The notes beneath the pieces are model-generated. The model was not told where the DNA came from and made no database searches. It saw only the letters and a list, made by a program, of their open reading frames with translations. From positions 82,570 to 146,569 of the forward strand of contig JAOMMB010000001.1 of the NCBI GenBank assembly GCA_028352435.1: a stretch of DNA of 64,000 bases, given 5' to 3'. How positions within the stretch are numbered: position 1 is the stretch's first letter; the number at the start of each line of letters is the position of its first letter. This stretch comes from Candidatus Thioglobus sp. GTDB lineage: Bacteria > Pseudomonadota > Gammaproteobacteria > PS1 > Pseudothioglobaceae. Shown here one piece after another: positions 39,095-46,946 of this stretch. Both the position numbers and the translations under genes were made by a program.

Positions 39095-39235
39095 GGTATA
39101 AATCCCTTAGAAATTTCATGTTTAATTATGTAGAATGTAAATAAATGGAAAGCTAGTTGGTATTATTAGTATTGGCGATGTACATAGAGCCATTTTTAAA
39201 TCTTGTATGACTCCGTAAGTTAGGACCCTATTTTT

Positions 39236-39820
39236 ATGAATACAGCACTAAAAATCATCTTAGTTGATGAAAACTCAGGACGCTCTGCAATGTTACGCAG
39301 GGCTCTTCAAGACAAAGGACATGAGGTGATCTGTCGAATGAGTGGTAGTGCTCAGCTTCAAGACAGTAACGAGATGACACATGCTGATGTGGTGATTGTT
39401 AATGCCGATATTCCAGATGAAGAAGTATTTGCTAATTTATCTGATGTTAATAGAACCAAGCCTAAGCCTATTGTTATGTTTACTGAAGAGTCTAGTTCTG
39501 AAATGGCAAGCTCTGCTATTAAATCAGGTGTTAATGCATATATTGTAGATGGACTTGAAGAGAAGCGTGTTCAGCCTATTATTGATGTTGCTATGGCAAG
39601 ATTTAGAGAGTTTCAAGCGCTAAAGGATGAGCTAGATGCCACTCGCAACCAATTATCTGAGCGCAAAGCAGTTGAAAGAGCCAAAGGTTTATTAATGCAG
39701 CACAAAAAAATTAATGAAGATGAGGCTTACCAATCGCTGAGAAAAATGGCCATGGATAAAAATAAGCGTATTGTTGATGTAGCAGAGAGTGTAATTAATG
39801 CTTTTGAGCTTTTAGAATAA
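39236..39820 (+). CDS. ANTAR-domain RNA-binding antiterminator (NasT/AmiR-like)
   Basis: A 194-residue protein: an N-terminal receiver-like domain (residues 5-120, KIILVDENSGRSAML) and a C-terminal ANTAR domain (about 130-190) with AVERAKGLLMQHKKINEDEAYQSLRKMAM in the expected order. ANTAR proteins bind paired six-base-loop hairpins in leader RNAs and stop a terminator forming. The receiver position that should hold the phospho-Asp is Asn56 (VVIVNADIP), so phosphorylation is unlikely; partner-protein control, as with NasS in the NasT system, is more likely. It follows the second glnK-amt pair, whose leader carries a matching RNA site. Confidence 0.9.
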   Translation: MNTALKIILVDENSGRSAMLRRALQDKGHEVICRMSGSAQLQDSNEMTHADVVIVNADIPDEEVFANLSDVNRTKPKPIVMFTEESSSEMASSAIKSGVNAYIVDGLEEKRVQPIIDVAMARFREFQALKDELDATRNQLSERKAVERAKGLLMQHKKINEDEAYQSLRKMAMDKNKRIVDVAESVINAFELLE

Positions 39821-39825
39821 GCTTA

Positions 39826-40749
39826 TTAAGTCTTATCCTTTTTAGGATCTTCCTCGTCTAATTTCTTTAGATAAGCGGCAAACTCTTCATCCATTTCTTG
39901 AAAATCTTCGTCAATTTTATCCATTTCAGCGTCGAACTTATCATCATCCCATTCCTCTTCATCATCGTCATCCTCTGATTTTGAAGGCTTATCTGGGTTA
40001 CTAGGATCGGTATCATCAGGCTCAGTTTTATCATCCTTGCGACTAAATAATGGCGCAAAAATAAGACCTGCTTCAAATAATAGCCACATCGGGATAGCAA
40101 TTAATGTTTGTGAAATAATATCAGGCGGGGTTAATAGCATACCTAAGATAAAGGCGCCAATCACAACATAAGGTCGGTTTTTTTTAAGGTTTTCAATGGT
40201 GGTTGCGCCAAACATAATAAGCAAAATGGTAGCAATTGGCACTTCAAATGCCACACCAAATGCAAAAGAAACTTTGAGTACAAAATCTAAGTAATATTGA
40301 ATATCAGGTGTGAAGTCAACAGTGCTAGGCCCGATGTCAGATAAAAACCCAAAGATAACCGGAAAAACCACATAAAAAGAAAACAACAAGCCTGCATAAA
40401 ACAAAATGGTTGAAGAGATAACCAAAGGCACAACCATTTGCTTTTCACGCCTATAAAGAGCGGGAGCAATAAATTTCCAGATCTGATAGAGTAGATAAGG
40501 CATGGCTATATAAACAGCCATAATTAGTGCCATTTTAAGAGGCGTTAGAAAGGGCGATATAACCCCAATGGCAATAATATTGCCACCTTCTGGTAATACA
40601 CTGATGATTGGCGCTGCAATGAAACTATAAACTTCATTGGCAAAAGGGAATAAGCTAATAAAAACAACCAAAATAGCAATCACTGAGCGCAATAAAATAT
40701 CACGCAGTTCAACCAAATGTTGAACAAAAGTCATTTCTTTAGAGGTCAT
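39826..40749 (-). CDS. tatC: Sec-independent protein translocase subunit TatC with acidic tail
   Basis: Core receptor of the twin-arginine export system. Residues 1-236 form the six-helix TatC body with MTFVQHLVELRDILLRS at the N-terminus, FPVIFGFLSDIG and FGVAFEVPIATILLI. The last 70 residues (about 238-307) are an added tail dominated by Asp and Glu, for example KSEDDDDEEEWDDDKFD, with some Lys; E. coli TatC (258 residues) has nothing similar. It overlaps tatB by four bases, and the tat operon continues from the his genes upstream. Confidence 0.95.
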   Translation of the reverse strand: MTSKEMTFVQHLVELRDILLRSVIAILVVFISLFPFANEVYSFIAAPIISVLPEGGNIIAIGVISPFLTPLKMALIMAVYIAMPYLLYQIWKFIAPALYRREKQMVVPLVISSTILFYAGLLFSFYVVFPVIFGFLSDIGPSTVDFTPDIQYYLDFVLKVSFAFGVAFEVPIATILLIMFGATTIENLKKNRPYVVIGAFILGMLLTPPDIISQTLIAIPMWLLFEAGLIFAPLFSRKDDKTEPDDTDPSNPDKPSKSEDDDDEEEWDDDKFDAEMDKIDEDFQEMDEEFAAYLKKLDEEDPKKDKT

Positions 40750-41033
40750 GTTGTTGTTTTATTGACATCAGTTTTGATGTCATTAATTTCTTTCTTGGTT
40801 TCGTCTAAGATCTCAACAATATTGGCATCTTTGTCCATAGCACTGAGCTGCTCTTTAAGCTTATCAACTTCCAACTCTTCGCTTACATCTTCTTGAATTT
40901 TGGCAATAAATCGCTTGGCTTTTCCAGCATACTTTCCTGCTGCTCTAGCAATACTCGGCATACGTTCAGGCCCCACAACGACCAAGGCGATAATACCTAT
41001 TAAGGCAAATTCCCAAAAACCAATATCAAACAT
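40746..41033 (-). CDS. tatB: Sec-independent protein translocase subunit TatB
   Basis: A 95-residue protein with one N-terminal membrane helix (MFDIGFWEFALIGIIALVVVGPERMP) typical of TatB: an early Glu and the VGPERMP hinge, followed by an amphipathic helix (ARAAGKYAGKAKRFI) and a charged tail. It lies between tatA and tatC in standard order. Confidence 0.93.
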   Translation of the reverse strand: MFDIGFWEFALIGIIALVVVGPERMPSIARAAGKYAGKAKRFIAKIQEDVSEELEVDKLKEQLSAMDKDANIVEILDETKKEINDIKTDVNKTTT

Positions 41034-41042
41034 GAAGGTCGT

Positions 41043-41258
41043 TTATTTGGTATTTTTTTCGTTGTCGTTTTCAACAACTTTAGCTTCAATGACATCATCT
41101 TTGCTAGCTGGCTTATCGTTCTCACCTTCTTTCATCGATTTTTTAAAGCCTTTAATGGCGCCACCTAAGTCACCACCTATGTTTTTTAGGCGTTTACCAC
41201 CAAAAAGTAGCAACACAATTACTAAAATAATAATCAGTTCAAAAGGTCCTGGCATCAT
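41043..41258 (-). CDS. tatA: Sec-independent protein translocase subunit TatA
   Basis: A 71-residue pore-forming Tat subunit: hydrophobic helix [21 protein letters not shown], the FGGKRL hinge, amphipathic [14 protein letters not shown] and a polar tail. AGGAGAG precedes the ATG. It is the first tat gene after hisE. Confidence 0.95.
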   Translation of the reverse strand: MMPGPFELIIILVIVLLLFGGKRLKNIGGDLGGAIKGFKKSMKEGENDKPASKDDVIEAKVVENDNEKNTK

Positions 41259-41284
41259 AACTCTCTCCTATTTTGTTAGTTTCT

Positions 41285-41602
41285 TTATTTATCTCTATTG
41301 GCTTTTTCTTCTAATCCTGATAAGCCAAAGCGTCTAGATAATTCTTGCTCTATTTTATCGACTTCTATGTTCTTGTGTCGTAGTAATACTAACGTATGAA
41401 ACCATAAATCAGCTATTTCATAAATAATCTTACTATCAACCCCATCTTTGGTAGCCATAATAACTTCAGCAGACTCTTCTCCGATTTTTTTTAAAATCTC
41501 ATCGGTACCTTTGCTATATAAAGAGGAGACGTAAGAGCTATTAGCACTTGCATTTTTTCGCTGTTCTAAAATAAGCTCTAATTGTTTGAAAATGTCATCC
41601 AT
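41285..41602 (-). CDS. hisE: Phosphoribosyl-ATP diphosphatase
   Basis: Second step of histidine synthesis. The 105-residue MazG-like all-helical protein shows [42 protein letters not shown] with metal-binding acidic residues, and [12 protein letters not shown]. It overlaps hisI by eight bases. In enterobacteria hisI and hisE are fused; here they are separate. Confidence 0.95.
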   Translation of the reverse strand: MDDIFKQLELILEQRKNASANSSYVSSLYSKGTDEILKKIGEESAEVIMATKDGVDSKIIYEIADLWFHTLVLLRHKNIEVDKIEQELSRRFGLSGLEEKANRDK

Positions 41603-41987
41603 ATATATCCTTTGGGTCTTTTATAACTTTACTCATTGTTTGCCAGTTGTTGTCATCTAATTTTTGAAAGAAGCAAGAGGCTCTCCCAGTATGACAGGCG
41701 ATACCACCAACTTGTTCAATTTTCAGTAGGATAACATCACGATCACAATCTGCATAAACATCCTTAACGATTTGCATATGACCTGACTCTTCGCCTTTAA
41801 ACCAGAGTTTTTGGCGAGACCGAGAATAATACACAGCCTGTTGTTTTTCTATGGTCAATGCTAATGACTCTTTGTTCATCCAAGCAAACATAAGAATTTC
41901 ATTGGTTTTGTGATCTTGAGCAATGGCAGGTATCAACCCTTGCTCGTCAAATTTTAGCTGTTCTAATGCATCCATAGTTTGTGCCAT
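41595..41987 (-). CDS. hisI: Phosphoribosyl-AMP cyclohydrolase
   Basis: Third step of histidine synthesis. The 130-residue zinc enzyme has [31 protein letters not shown], the Asp-rich [13 protein letters not shown] and the Cys motif [14 protein letters not shown]. hisI-hisE-tatABC is a frequent gammaproteobacterial order. Its start lies 43 bases from the divergent nuclease gene. Confidence 0.95.
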   Translation of the reverse strand: MAQTMDALEQLKFDEQGLIPAIAQDHKTNEILMFAWMNKESLALTIEKQQAVYYSRSRQKLWFKGEESGHMQIVKDVYADCDRDVILLKIEQVGGIACHTGRASCFFQKLDDNNWQTMSKVIKDPKDIYG

Positions 41988-42030
41988 TCATCAGATAAAA
42001 TGAATAATTTTACCGCTACCAATATTGTAT

Positions 42031-42507
42031 ATGAAATTATTTGTTTTTGCCTTTCTTATCTCGTTAAATTCACTGTCTGATATTGGTAATTTGTCACTCA
42101 ATAGTGAACGCTCTTTATATATTGTGGATGGCGACAGTATAAGCTTACAGATGCGTATTGCCGGTATAGATACGCCAGAAATTAAGCAAACATGTCGAAA
42201 GCATGCCAATAAAGTGATTGATTGTGGTCGACTGTCTAAAAGCTATTTACAAAAATTACTTAAAAGTATCCCTGGAAAAATTGTAATACAGCCTACTGGT
42301 GTTGATCACTATGAACGTATCTTAGTGCGTATTTTTAAAGGAGATACTAATATTGGCAAGCTTATGGTTGAATCAGGCATGGCGTTTTCTTATAAAGAGA
42401 CTTATCGCCTGGAAGAGGATTTAGCTAAATCGGAAAAATTGGGTTTTTGGAGTTTTTATACCCCACCTATTGAGCCATATAAGTGGCGAAAAATGGGTCG
42501 TCATTAG
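42031..42507 (+). CDS. Exported thermonuclease-like (SNase) protein
   Basis: A 158-residue protein with a signal peptide (MKLFVFAFLISLNS) and a staphylococcal nuclease fold. The calcium/catalytic pattern is visible in VDGDSISLQMRIAGIDTPE, containing the equivalents of Asp21, Arg35, Asp40 and Glu43, and the second catalytic Arg in HYERILVRIF. It probably degrades nucleic acid outside the cytoplasm. A TTG six bases earlier extends the frame, but the ATG at 42031 begins a clean signal peptide. Confidence 0.85.
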   Translation: MKLFVFAFLISLNSLSDIGNLSLNSERSLYIVDGDSISLQMRIAGIDTPEIKQTCRKHANKVIDCGRLSKSYLQKLLKSIPGKIVIQPTGVDHYERILVRIFKGDTNIGKLMVESGMAFSYKETYRLEEDLAKSEKLGFWSFYTPPIEPYKWRKMGRH

Positions 42508-42530
42508 TTTTGTATTTTTAAGAAGATCTT

Positions 42531-43136
42531 ATGGATATTAATATTGTCAATAAAATAGTTTTGTTTTGGGTGATTTTCTTTATTACTCCTGGACCAGTAT
42601 GGTTGTCGGTTATGGAAGTAACCCGCAATTTGTCTTTTGCAAAAATTTGGACTTTTTTCTTTAAAATATTCTTGCCTGTCAATTTATCTATTCAAGTTCC
42701 TCAGGCTATTATTTGCGTTATTTTTGTAGAATATATACTTAATATATTTTCTAATGTTGGTTTTTGGCTTTATATTTCAAGTGGGCTTTATATTATCTAT
42801 CTAGCCTTCAAGGTTATGAATAGTAAGCGGTTAAATATTAATTCACAGCTGGGTTTTGTTAATCTTGCAATGGTGATGTTACTGTCACCAAAGATATGGC
42901 TGTTGTTTCCCTCTGGTGCAGTTATCGCCATTCAGTTGCAACAGGGAATGTTGATAAACTCAGCTTTATTTGCCTCATCAATGTTGATAATATCAATCTT
43001 AATGTTTTTTATATATGTCATTATTGGAAAGATAGGCGCCAAGTTGCTAAAAGATAACTTTACATATTTAACCTTTGTTCTTTTGATTTTGTTTGCGTTA
43101 TTCTTATTTTATGAAGCGATAGACTTAGCCAGCTAA
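42531..43136 (+). CDS. LysE/RhtB-family exporter
   Basis: A 201-residue membrane protein of about six helices with the family's N-terminal FFITPGPVWLSVMEVTRN segment (PGP motif) and the SSGLYIIYLAFKVM stretch after helix 3. LysE-type proteins export amino acids or related small molecules; the substrate cannot be told. Codon and base use are more A+T-rich than neighbours, as common for short membrane proteins in such genomes. It is convergent with gor. Confidence 0.75.
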   Translation: MDINIVNKIVLFWVIFFITPGPVWLSVMEVTRNLSFAKIWTFFFKIFLPVNLSIQVPQAIICVIFVEYILNIFSNVGFWLYISSGLYIIYLAFKVMNSKRLNINSQLGFVNLAMVMLLSPKIWLLFPSGAVIAIQLQQGMLINSALFASSMLIISILMFFIYVIIGKIGAKLLKDNFTYLTFVLLILFALFLFYEAIDLAS

Positions 43137-43144
43137 GATTGTTA

Positions 43145-44485
43145 CTAACGCATGGTGACAAGTTCTTCTGCACTAGAGGGGTGGATTGCTACCGTATCAT
43201 CCAACTGTTTCTTGGTCGCTCCCATCTTAATGGCAACGGCAAAACCTTGTAGCATTTCATCAGCGCCATGACCCATAATATGACAGCCAACTACTTTTTC
43301 ATCGTCACCTTCACAGACTAATTTCAAAGCAGTGGTTGTTTTGTGATCGAGCAGTGCGTCAGCCATTGGTGTAAATTCTGATTTGTAAACTTTGACTTTG
43401 TCAAATTTTTCATTTGCTTGTATTTCAGTTAAACCAATCGTACCAATTGGTGGGTGTGAAAAAACCACCGTTGCAATATTATCATAATTAAGATGACGAT
43501 CAGTCATGCCGTTATATAGACGATCAGATAGCCTTCTTCCAGCAGCAATAGCGACAGGCGTAAGTGGTGCACGCCCTGTTGCATCGCCAAGTGCAAAGAT
43601 ATGGTTAATATTGGTCGTTTGGAACTTATCAGTAGGAATGAAGCCACGTTGATCAGATTCAACACCTGCATTTTCCAACCCTAAATGTTGGGTCATTGGG
43701 TTGCGACCCACTGCCCAAATAATAACATCAAAGCCAGAGAAATCACCTTTGTTAGTATGTATGGTTTTATCTTTTGATATTTTGTCAATCTGCATATTAT
43801 GATGAAGTTTAATACCATGATTGGTATAGTCCTTATCTAGAGCATCTTGAATCATTGGATCAAAGCCGCTAAGTAACTTGCCAGATCTGCCAAATATTTC
43901 TACCGATGAACCAAGCGCATTTAACACACCTGCTAGTTCAACACCAATATAGCCACCACCAATCACAGCTGCTTTTTTAGGTAACTCATCTAGTTCAAAG
44001 AATCCATCTGAAGTGATGCCATATTTTGCACCTTCAACATGAGGTACAGCAGGTTCACCACCGGGTGAAAGTACGATTGTATCAGCGCTATACACTTCGC
44101 CATTAACGATAATTGTATTTTGATCAACCAATTTACCGAAGCCGTGAATATAGTCTATTCCTAATTCTTCTAAGTAACCATCGTACCAAGAGGTAATGCC
44201 TTTAATATAATTATCTCGACCCTCTTTTAGAGTTTTCCAAGAGAAGTTTTTAATTTCAACATCAAAGCCAAAGCCTTTTGCGCTATTAATTTGTGTGGCA
44301 GTGTTAGCTGCAAACCACATGACTTTTTTCGGTACACAACCCACATTCACACAAGTGCCACCAATGGTTTTAACTTCAATGACGGCGCATTTCTTGCCGT
44401 ATTCTGCAGCTCTTTCTACTGCTGATAAGCCGCCAGATCCAGCACCAATTGCAATCATGTCATAATGTATTGTCTTGTTTGTCAT
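43145..44485 (-). CDS. gor: Glutathione-disulfide reductase
   Basis: FAD- and NADPH-dependent reductase, 446 residues. The FAD motif is [18 protein letters not shown], the redox disulfide [16 protein letters not shown], the NADPH Rossmann motif [15 protein letters not shown] and the catalytic His in [19 protein letters not shown] sits upstream of the ATG. Related flavoprotein disulfide reductases could look alike, but the PKKVMW context favours glutathione reductase. Confidence 0.92.
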   Translation of the reverse strand: MTNKTIHYDMIAIGAGSGGLSAVERAAEYGKKCAVIEVKTIGGTCVNVGCVPKKVMWFAANTATQINSAKGFGFDVEIKNFSWKTLKEGRDNYIKGITSWYDGYLEELGIDYIHGFGKLVDQNTIIVNGEVYSADTIVLSPGGEPAVPHVEGAKYGITSDGFFELDELPKKAAVIGGGYIGVELAGVLNALGSSVEIFGRSGKLLSGFDPMIQDALDKDYTNHGIKLHHNMQIDKISKDKTIHTNKGDFSGFDVIIWAVGRNPMTQHLGLENAGVESDQRGFIPTDKFQTTNINHIFALGDATGRAPLTPVAIAAGRRLSDRLYNGMTDRHLNYDNIATVVFSHPPIGTIGLTEIQANEKFDKVKVYKSEFTPMADALLDHKTTTALKLVCEGDDEKVVGCHIMGHGADEMLQGFAVAIKMGATKKQLDDTVAIHPSSAEELVTMR

Positions 44486-44526
44486 TGTATTCTCCGTATA
44501 ACTAACGAGGCTTTCCCATCAGTTGT

Positions 44527-45621
44527 TTAATAGCCAGCTTTAAGACTAGCTATAATAAATTTATCTAAATTACCATCAAGTACATCACCTGTGTTACTTG
44601 ACTCCACTCCAGTTCGTAAATCTTTAATGCGTGATTGATCAAGTACATATGAGCGAATTTGATGGCCCCATCCGATATCAGATTTGGCATCTTCCAGCTC
44701 TTGATTTTCACTATTACGTTTTTGCATTTCAAGCTCGTAAAGCTTCGATTTTAACTGCTTCATGGCTTGATCTTTATTGGCATGTTGGGATCTACCATCT
44801 TGACACTGAACCACTGTGTTAGTTGGTAAGTGAGTGATACGTACTGCTGAATCAGTTTTATTAACGTGCTGACCACCTGCGCCACTTGCACGATAAGTAT
44901 CGATACGAATGTCTGTCTTGTTAATGTCAATATCTATATTATCATCAACTTCTGGCGAGACAAACACAGAACAAAAGGATGTATGGCGTTTACCATTAGC
45001 ATTAAAAGGTGATTTTCTAACCAAACGATGAATGCCAATTTCACTTCTTAACCAGCCATACGCATATTCGCCATCAAAATGTATGGTGGCAGATTTTATG
45101 CCTGCTACTTCACCGGCTGAGGCTTCCATAAGTTTGACTTTAAAGCGATGTTTATCACCCCAGCGTAAATACATACGTAAGACCATTTCTGCCCAATCTT
45201 GAGCCTCTGTACCACCTGAGCCTGATTGAATATCGAGGTAGGCTGAATTGGAGTCTAAATCTCCATTAAACATGCGCTCAAACTCTAATTTAGCAATTGA
45301 TGACTCAATAGATTCTAAATCATCTTTAACACCTGCAGCAGTCTGTTCGTCGTTTTCTGCTTGTGCCATGTCAAGTAACTCCACTGCATCTGTTAAAACA
45401 TTGTCAGCTCGCTCAAATGTTTGGCAAATATTTTCTAGCTTTATCTTTTCTTGGCTTAATGCTTGAGCTTCGACTGGATTTGACCATATTTCAGGATTTT
45501 CCATTTCGAGCAAAACTTCTTCTAAACGACCTTGCTTTTCTTCCAGCTCAAGATGCACAGACAATAAGCTTGAACGCTCAAGTAAGTCATTAATTTTTTG
45601 ATAAGTAGGCGATAGCTCCAT
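44527..45621 (-). CDS. prfB: Peptide chain release factor 2, without programmed frameshift
   Basis: RF2 reads UAA and UGA stop codons. The 364-residue protein carries the SPF codon-recognition motif ([13 protein letters not shown]) and the catalytic GGQ ([16 protein letters not shown]). The frame extends to 45663, but the ATG at 45621 gives [17 protein letters not shown], which aligns with the standard RF2 N-terminus. In most bacteria an in-frame UGA near codon 25 forces a +1 frameshift; here the same place reads CAT CTT GAG CTG (around 45552) in one continuous frame, so autoregulation by frameshifting is absent. Confidence 0.95.
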   Translation of the reverse strand: MELSPTYQKINDLLERSSLLSVHLELEEKQGRLEEVLLEMENPEIWSNPVEAQALSQEKIKLENICQTFERADNVLTDAVELLDMAQAENDEQTAAGVKDDLESIESSIAKLEFERMFNGDLDSNSAYLDIQSGSGGTEAQDWAEMVLRMYLRWGDKHRFKVKLMEASAGEVAGIKSATIHFDGEYAYGWLRSEIGIHRLVRKSPFNANGKRHTSFCSVFVSPEVDDNIDIDINKTDIRIDTYRASGAGGQHVNKTDSAVRITHLPTNTVVQCQDGRSQHANKDQAMKQLKSKLYELEMQKRNSENQELEDAKSDIGWGHQIRSYVLDQSRIKDLRTGVESSNTGDVLDGNLDKFIIASLKAGY

Positions 45622-45649
45622 GATCTTGATTTTACTATTGAGTGGACAT

Positions 45650-45676
45650 AAAAAAAGCCCCAAAAAAGGGGCTTTT
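45650..45676 (-). terminator. Intrinsic terminator of rpsO
   Basis: Nine-pair stem AAAAGCCCC / GGGGCTTTT (45653-45661 and 45668-45676) with a six-base loop. On the minus strand it is followed by a T run (45656-45650). It ends the rpsO transcript just before prfB. Confidence 0.9.
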
Positions 45677-45692
45677 GTGAAAATAATTTAAA

Positions 45693-45953
45693 TTATTTTC
45701 TCAGGCCTAAGCGCGAAATCAAATCAGAGTATGCATTCATATTTGTACCTTTAAGGTAAGTCAGTAATTTTTTACGTTGAGAAACCAAATGTAAAAGACC
45801 TCTTCTAGAGTGATGATCTTTTGTATGCGTTTGGAAATGCTCAGTTAAATGTTTAATGCGAGCTGTTAATAAAGCGACTTGTACGTTAGTAGAGCCGGTA
45901 TCTCCATCAGTAGATTGGTATTCTTTGATAATTGCTTGTGTATCAATTGACAT
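45693..45953 (-). CDS. rpsO: 30S ribosomal protein S15
   Basis: An 86-residue S15 with the standard [24 protein letters not shown]-terminal half (quoted in part), the [16 protein letters not shown] rRNA-binding loop and the closing [20 protein letters not shown]. Single-gene unit with its own terminator; pnp, its common partner, is not here. Confidence 0.98.
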   Translation of the reverse strand: MSIDTQAIIKEYQSTDGDTGSTNVQVALLTARIKHLTEHFQTHTKDHHSRRGLLHLVSQRKKLLTYLKGTNMNAYSDLISRLGLRK

Positions 45954-45990
45954 AATAAATAATTCTGAAACTTAAAATAATAAAGGGTTA

Positions 45991-45996
45991 ATTATA
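45991..45996 (-). promoter_or_regulatory. -10 element of the rpsO promoter
   Basis: TATAAT on the minus strand, 38 bases before the rpsO start. The -35 is not well defined. Confidence 0.5.
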
Positions 45997-46036
45997 CGCT
46001 AATTTAGATAATTGTTCTGATATTTGGACAAATAAG

Positions 46037-46933
46037 TTAATAAAAATCGCTCTCACCTTCAGGGCGTGTTTTGAAGCGTTTATGCATCCATAAGTATTGT
46101 TCAGGGTATTTTAAAATTTGTGCCTCTAGTATTTTATTGGTTATAGTAGCACTAATAGTAGCATCAGCATTAGGATAGTTATCAATAGGTGCTTCAAAAT
46201 TCATACTATAGCCTGACTCAGTGCGATTAAAGAAAAAAGGTATTACGACAGTACTTTCATCTTTAGCAAGACGCGCTGTTGCAGATACAGTGGCAGTTTG
46301 AATGTTAAAAAAAGGTGCAAACACGCATTTATTTACCCCCAAGTCTTGATCAGGTGCATACCAAATGGGCAGTTTGTTTTTAATGGCCTTAAGTAAGGAT
46401 TTAATATCTTTAGCTTTAATCATAGTTGCGCCATGGTCTTCATAAACTCTACGCATGATTACGTCAAATAAAAGATTGTTTTGAGGACGGTAAATATTAG
46501 CAATATGATGCTTTAGCAAGAGTGCACGACCTCCGAGCATTAATGGCACAAAGTGCCCTGAAAATAAAATAACACTTTGTTTATCTTTGATAGCTTGCGT
46601 TAAATAATGCTCATTATGGATACTAAGCATTGATGTAATTTTTTTATCTGTTGCAAAATAAGCATTAGCAGTCTCAAAAATTGAGATGCCTAAGGCCTCA
46701 AAATTTTGTTTAACGAGTGCCTCTACTTCAGATTTATTTTTATTAGGGAAGCAGCGAGATATATTAATAAAAGCGATATTTCTAGGGCGACTAAACAGTC
46801 GATATAAAGCCATACCCATTATTTTTCCGATCATTACTTGAGTGTTGAAAGATAATTTGGCGCCGAGTTTCATTAGACCAATCAGTAGCCATGTCGGAAG
46901 GAATTTAGGATGATAAAATTTTCGATTATTCAT
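46037..46933 (-). CDS. LpxL/HtrB-family lipid A acyltransferase with altered catalytic motif
   Basis: A 298-residue inner-membrane acyltransferase of lipid A late acylation. One N-terminal hydrophobic segment is followed by family motifs: GHFVPLMLGGRALL, IYRPQNNLLFDVIM, IWYAPDQDLGVNKCVFAPFF and the closing YPEQYLWMHKRFKTRPEG, which all align with E. coli LpxL. The usual H-x4-D/E dyad is changed: His127 is present but position 132 is Met. The acyl donor and whether it acts as LpxL or LpxM cannot be decided. It is divergent from dnaG with only 13 bases between start codons. Confidence 0.87.
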   Translation of the reverse strand: MNNRKFYHPKFLPTWLLIGLMKLGAKLSFNTQVMIGKIMGMALYRLFSRPRNIAFINISRCFPNKNKSEVEALVKQNFEALGISIFETANAYFATDKKITSMLSIHNEHYLTQAIKDKQSVILFSGHFVPLMLGGRALLLKHHIANIYRPQNNLLFDVIMRRVYEDHGATMIKAKDIKSLLKAIKNKLPIWYAPDQDLGVNKCVFAPFFNIQTATVSATARLAKDESTVVIPFFFNRTESGYSMNFEAPIDNYPNADATISATITNKILEAQILKYPEQYLWMHKRFKTRPEGESDFY

Positions 46934-46946
46934 TAAAATACAGTTT

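Noticed and set aside
41991..42209. A 72-codon minus-strand frame opposite the nuclease gene
   Set aside because: Lies antisense to a clear SNase-like coding sequence with a signal peptide; no independent support.
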